Of a stretch of 64,000 nucleotides of DNA, positions 60,628 to 64,000 are shown piece by piece. Source of the stretch: Streptomyces armeniacus (GTDB lineage Bacteria > Actinomycetota > Actinomycetes > Streptomycetales > Streptomycetaceae); contig NZ_CP031320.1 in assembly GCF_003355155.1 (NCBI RefSeq), forward strand, positions 1,660,369-1,724,368. Direction: 5' to 3'. The notes beneath the pieces were generated by a model, which had not been told where the DNA came from, searched no databases, and saw nothing but the letters and a program-made list of their open reading frames with translations. Both the position numbers and the translations under genes were made by a program. Within the stretch, counting starts at the first letter, position 1; each line of letters opens with the position of its first letter.

Positions 60628-61830
60628 ATGGACCGCACGTCGAACAGCGCCGAGATTCCCCGTTTCCCCTTCGCCGGCACGGATCCGTTACGCCCGCCGG
60701 CAGAGTTCGCGGAATTGCGCGCCGGACAGCCGGTCGCGCGGGCCGCGTTGCCGAACGGACACACGGTCTGGCTGGTCACCCGGCACGAGGACGTACGGCG
60801 GGTGTTCGGCGACCCGCGGTTCAGCCGGGCGGCCGTCACCGCGCCGGACGCGCCGAAGATCCTGCCGGTGACCACCGGTTCGAAGTCCCTGTTCGTCCTG
60901 GACCCGCCGGAGCACACGCGGCTGCGCAAGCTGGTGGCGCGCGCCTTCACGGTGCGCTCCGTCGAGCAGCTGCGCCCGCACGTCGCGGAGCTGGCCGACG
61001 GCATGGTGGCCCGCATGCGCCGCGCGGGCCCGCCCGCGGACCTGGTGGAAGGGCTCGCCAGGCCGCTGCCCATCACCGTCATCTGCGAACTGCTCGGCGT
61101 CCCGGACGAGGACCACGGGCTGTTCCAGGAGTGGACGGACCTGCTGCTGACCTTCGGGCAGGGATCGGCTGAGCGAGTGCGCGCCGCGGTCGGCGAACTG
61201 CGCGCCTATCTGAGCGAGTTGATCGAACGAAAGCGCCGCGACCCGGGCGAAGACCTGCTCTCCGAGCTGGTGGCGGCGCGCGACAGCGCCGAACTGCTCA
61301 GCACGGAGGAGCTGCTGGCGTTCGGGCAGACCATGCTCGTCGCCGGCTACCACGCGACGACGGCCGAGATCTGCCACGCCGTACTGAACCTCGCCGGCCC
61401 GCCCGTCGCGGAGCTGGCCGCCGACCCCGCGCGCATCCCCGCCGCCGTCGAGGAGCTGCTGCGCTTCTCGCAGGCGGGCGGCGGCGTGGGGCCGATCCGT
61501 ATCGCCGTGGAGGACGTCGTCATCGGCGGCGTCACCGTACGGGCCGGGGAGGCCGTGCTGCCCTGCGTCAACTCCGCGAACCACGACGAACGGGTCTTCG
61601 CCGCCCCCGGCACCCTGGACCTCGCGCGGGAGCACAACCCGCATCTGGCCTTCGGGCACGGCATCCACCACTGCCTCGGCGCCCATCTCGGCAGGGTGGA
61701 GCTGCAGGTCGTCCTGGAGGCGCTCGTACGGGAACTCGGCGCGTTCGCGCTGGCCGAGCCCGAGCAGGACCTGCACTGGAGCCAGGGCCGCGCCTTCCGC
61801 ATCCCGGAGAAGCTGCGGCTGACCTGGTGA
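60628..61830 (+). CDS. cytochrome P450
   Basis: A 400-residue bacterial P450. The I-helix oxygen-binding segment is LVAGYHATTAE (a histidine where many have Glu), the ExxR helix is in AAVEELLRFSQ, and the heme-ligand Cys349 is in FGHGIHHCLGAHLGR. The start ATG 60628 follows GCGGAGAG; the upstream in-frame extension is not conserved. Pentangular polyphenol clusters carry such P450s for late hydroxylations or rearrangement. No ferredoxin is encoded nearby in this window. Confidence 0.93.
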   Translation: MDRTSNSAEIPRFPFAGTDPLRPPAEFAELRAGQPVARAALPNGHTVWLVTRHEDVRRVFGDPRFSRAAVTAPDAPKILPVTTGSKSLFVLDPPEHTRLRKLVARAFTVRSVEQLRPHVAELADGMVARMRRAGPPADLVEGLARPLPITVICELLGVPDEDHGLFQEWTDLLLTFGQGSAERVRAAVGELRAYLSELIERKRRDPGEDLLSELVAARDSAELLSTEELLAFGQTMLVAGYHATTAEICHAVLNLAGPPVAELAADPARIPAAVEELLRFSQAGGGVGPIRIAVEDVVIGGVTVRAGEAVLPCVNSANHDERVFAAPGTLDLAREHNPHLAFGHGIHHCLGAHLGRVELQVVLEALVRELGAFALAEPEQDLHWSQGRAFRIPEKLRLTW

Positions 61831-61955
61831 GACGGCGCGCCCCGGACTCCCGCGCGCACCCGAGCACGCACCCGTACGCGCCCGCGCACGGGCATCCGAA
61901 CCCCAGCCCGAACCCGGGCCCGACCCGGCAACCGATCCGTCGAGAGGACCGCCCC

Positions 61956-63023
61956 ATGACCGCCAGAACGCCCGCACACGCAACCGCACCAGCCGCCGCG
62001 GGCATACCCGCGCCACCCAGCCCGCGGCCGCTGATCGAGCTCGGTACGTCGTTCTGGGCGTCGAAGACGCTGCTGACCGCCGTCGAGATCGGCCTCTTCA
62101 CCGGGCTCGCCGAAGGGCCCGTCACCGAGGACGCCCTGCGCGAGCGCTACGCGCTGCACGCACGCGGCGCCCGCGACTTCCTCGACGCCCTGGTGGCGCT
62201 CGGCGTGCTGGACCGCGACGCCGGCGGCAGCTACCGCAACGCCCCCGCCACCGACCTCTACCTCGACGAGAACAAGCCCTCGTACCTCGGCGGCTGGATG
62301 CGGCAGGCGAGCCGCCGGCTGTTCCACGCGTGGTCCGGGCTGACCGACAGCCTCCGCTCCGGCACCCCGCACATCGGCTGGAACAGCCAGGACTACTTCA
62401 ACCGGCTCTACGAGAACCCGCGCGAACTCCTCGGCTTCATCGCCGCGATGGACGCCATCACCAACCACCTCGGCCCGGAGCTCGCCGCGCTCCTCGACTG
62501 GCGGGCGCACAAGCAGGTCGTCGACGTGGGCGGCGCCCGCGGCAACCTCCTCGCGCACCTGCTGCCCGCACACCCGCACCTCGAGGGCGCCGTCTTCGAC
62601 CTGCCCGACCTGAAGCCGCTCTTCGAGGCCCACATGGCGCAGCACGGGCTCGGCGACCGTACGCGCTTCGCCACCGGAGACTTCTTCGCCGACCCGATGC
62701 CCGCCGCCGACGTCGTCGTCCTCGGCCACATCCTGCACGACTGGGACGCCGGGCAGCGCCGGGAACTGCTGCGCCGGGCGTACGAGGCGCTGCGCCCCGG
62801 CGGCATGGTCGTCGTCTACGACCGCATGATCGACGACGCGCGCCGGGAGAACGCCACCGGGCTGCTCGGCTCGCTCAACCTCCTGCTGGTCACTCCCGGC
62901 GGCTCGGAGTACACCGCCGCCGAGTGCCAGGAGTGGGCCGCGCAGGCCGGGTTCGCGTCGAGCGAGACCCTCCGGCTCGTGGACGGGCTGGAGACGGCGG
63001 TCGTCGCCCACAAGGCGGGCTGA
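61956..63023 (+). CDS. SAM-dependent O-methyltransferase (PF00891)
   Basis: A 355-residue O-methyltransferase. The N-terminal winged dimerisation domain (LIELGTSFWASKTLLTAVEIGLFTGLAEG) is followed by the SAM motif VVDVGGARGNLLAHLL and VFDLPDLKPLFEAHM, then GHILHDWDAGQRRELLRR with the catalytic His. A Thr/Ala/Pro-rich N-terminal stretch precedes it. ATG at 61956 follows GAGAGG. It lies 125 bp after the P450 on the same strand and would methylate a hydroxyl of the aromatic product. A strong terminator follows. Confidence 0.92.
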   Translation: MTARTPAHATAPAAAGIPAPPSPRPLIELGTSFWASKTLLTAVEIGLFTGLAEGPVTEDALRERYALHARGARDFLDALVALGVLDRDAGGSYRNAPATDLYLDENKPSYLGGWMRQASRRLFHAWSGLTDSLRSGTPHIGWNSQDYFNRLYENPRELLGFIAAMDAITNHLGPELAALLDWRAHKQVVDVGGARGNLLAHLLPAHPHLEGAVFDLPDLKPLFEAHMAQHGLGDRTRFATGDFFADPMPAADVVVLGHILHDWDAGQRRELLRRAYEALRPGGMVVVYDRMIDDARRENATGLLGSLNLLLVTPGGSEYTAAECQEWAAQAGFASSETLRLVDGLETAVVAHKAG

Positions 63024-63048
63024 CCGTACGGTCACCACCGACGGCACC

Positions 63049-63085
63049 GCGGCTGCCCGGACGCCATACGCGTCCGGGCAGCCGC
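63049..63085. terminator. bidirectional terminator between convergent genes
   Basis: A perfect 16-bp inverted repeat, 63049-63064 with 63070-63085, and a 5-nt loop (CATAC). It lies between the methyltransferase stop at 63023 and the convergent DUF1772 stop at 63110. Confidence 0.85.
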
Positions 63086-63109
63086 ACCGCTGTGCCTGCG
63101 GAGGAGCCG

Positions 63110-63577
63110 TCAGCCCGAGAGCTCCACGCCGACCGCGAGCGCGTTGAGGGCGAAGCCGCTCACGGCGAGGACGGAGCGGACGGTGTTCCAGTACGACCAG
63201 GCGGCGCGCGGATCGCGCTGCTCCCAGTCGTCGGGCAGCCGGTCGGGATCGAGGCCCATCACCCACCGTTTGAGCGGTACGTTCCGGGTGACCGACACGG
63301 CCAGCACGCCCGCCGCCAGCGCCGCCGCGAGCGCGAACAGTGTCCGTGACACCGCCCCGGACGCGGCAGCCGCCAGCGCCGCGCCGCACAGCAGCGTCAA
63401 CGCGACGCACACCGGCTGGAACGGCTCGAACCGGTTGCCCCAGAACTGCTCCACGCGCACGTACTGTTCGGCCGGCAGCCAGCGCAGCATCGGCATCCCG
63501 CCGAGGACGGCCCACAGCAGGACGCCGGCGGCCAGCCCGTTGGCGGCGAGGGCGAGGGGCGCGAGCACGGGAATCAT
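63110..63577 (-). CDS. DUF1772 (anthrone oxygenase-like) membrane protein
   Basis: A 155-residue protein with four predicted membrane segments (LAPLALAANGLAAGVLLWAVLGG near the N-terminus and LAVSGFALNALAVGVELSG at the end). The central RNVPLKRWVMGLDPDRLPDDWEQRDPRAAWSYWNTVRSV (in pieces) is the DUF1772 signature. Some members oxidise anthrones to anthraquinones in polyketide pathways. Its place in this cluster makes that role reasonable but unproven. The start ATG 63577 follows AAGGAG. Confidence 0.82.
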   Translation of the reverse strand: MIPVLAPLALAANGLAAGVLLWAVLGGMPMLRWLPAEQYVRVEQFWGNRFEPFQPVCVALTLLCGAALAAAASGAVSRTLFALAAALAAGVLAVSVTRNVPLKRWVMGLDPDRLPDDWEQRDPRAAWSYWNTVRSVLAVSGFALNALAVGVELSG

Positions 63578-63638
63578 GCGCGCGCTCCTTCCGTACGGGC
63601 TTCCCCGCGGGCGCCGCCCGCCCCGCCGCCGGCCCGGG

Positions 63639-64000
63639 TCACAGCGCCAGCCGCGGCCGGTACAGCCGCAGCCACGTGTCGGTCTGCAGGATCATCTCCA
63701 CGTCGGCCCGGCTCTGCCAGCCCGTCGCCAGCTTCTCCACGTCCGCCACCGCCTCGCGCGCGGCCTGCACGTCGACGAGCGGCAGCACGGGCGCCGCCGG
63801 GTCGTCCAGCAGCGCCGTCAACTCGTCCCGCAGCGCCCGCGCGTGGGCTGTGTCCGGGGTGGACGGGAACGGGTTCTTCGGGCGCTCCAGGATCCGGGCC
63901 GGGACCAGTCCGCTCGCCACCTCCCGCAGAAGACTCTTCGATCTGCCGTCGAAGTTCTTCATCGACCACGGGATGCCGTACGCGTACTGCATCAGCTCCG
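63639..64000 (-). CDS. asparagine synthase-like amidotransferase, C-terminal end (partial)
   Basis: The last 120 codons of a minus-strand gene that runs off the window. The reading frame has QYAYGIPWSMKNFDGRSKSLLREVASGLVP, then RPKNPFPSTPD and a helical tail to RLYRPRLAL. This is the C-terminal synthetase domain of the AsnB family (the SKSLLR and KxPFPST motifs). In pentangular polyphenol clusters such enzymes (FdmV, PdmN, LlpA and XanA type) form an amide on the polyketide acid. The N-terminal glutaminase domain lies outside the window. Confidence 0.85.
   Translation of the reverse strand, partial: ELMQYAYGIPWSMKNFDGRSKSLLREVASGLVPARILERPKNPFPSTPDTAHARALRDELTALLDDPAAPVLPLVDVQAAREAVADVEKLATGWQSRADVEMILQTDTWLRLYRPRLAL

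Overview
The window is a very GC-rich actinomycete chromosome segment, almost certainly Streptomyces or a close relative. The evidence is strong G/C third-position bias, many GTG starts, tightly coupled ATGA/GTGA gene overlaps, Tat lipoprotein substrate-binding proteins, sugar ABC importers that lack their own ATPase, an ECF42 sigma factor and a type II polyketide synthase. No phage, plasmid or CRISPR structures were seen. One tRNA gene (tRNA-Pro, anticodon GGG) lies on the minus strand near 36.7 kb.

Layout, left to right. 1-1.0 kb: end of an acyl-CoA synthetase gene and a PF04672-type methyltransferase. 1.2-9.7 kb: a catabolic regulon with a dipeptide-type ABC importer, a creatininase-family amidohydrolase, a GntR/FCD regulator, an HpcH/HpaI aldolase and a nitrilase-superfamily amidase. 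It carries TGTATAC boxes at both its promoters. 10.0-11.6 kb: decayed genes (a DJ-1/aminotransferase chimera interrupted by a 40-bp insertion, and a PAP2 phosphatase missing its centre). 11.7-20.0 kb: two divergent operons, one with two PF06684 proteins, an alpha/beta hydrolase, an aldehyde dehydrogenase, a tautomerase and a luciferase-like monooxygenase, the other with a BCCT betaine-type transporter, a SnoaL-like protein, a flavin reductase and a GntR regulator. Together they look like a pathway that imports and oxidatively opens an N-heterocyclic betaine, with trigonelline degradation as the nearest known logic.

20.2-29.1 kb: a mixed region of hypothetical proteins, gene remnants (MFS, SRPBCC, transposase), a frameshifted anti-sigma-like ATPase, a GH32 gene with two +1 C frameshifts, a methyltransferase and a large TPR protein. 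29.4-36.5 kb: a LacI-controlled xylobiose-type operon (binding protein, two permeases, GH3 glycosidase) with TTTCGAAA candidate operators. 37-42.6 kb: thiolase, a dTDP-sugar epimerase-like SDR and a second sugar ABC importer ending in a strong terminator. 42.7-44.3 kb: the tail of cysD and the C-terminal half of a FUSC transporter, truncated next to each other. 44.5-49.8 kb: YCII/ECF42 pair, DinB, MmcQ/YjbR, a methyltransferase and an FG-GAP lipoprotein. 49.9-54.0 kb: ribose-type rbsDACB operon without kinase or regulator.

54.3-64.0 kb: part of an aromatic polyketide gene cluster that runs off the right edge. It has a minimal PKS (KS-alpha, CLF, ACP), a SRPBCC aromatase/cyclase, a TcmI-type cyclase, a cupin, a ketoreductase, two ABM-type monooxygenases, a P450, an O-methyltransferase, a DUF1772 protein and an asparagine-synthetase-like amidotransferase. 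This combination matches pentangular polyphenol clusters (pradimicin, fredericamycin and lysolipin type) better than a spore-pigment whiE locus. Assignments rest on reading the translated sequence and on family knowledge; no database search was possible.
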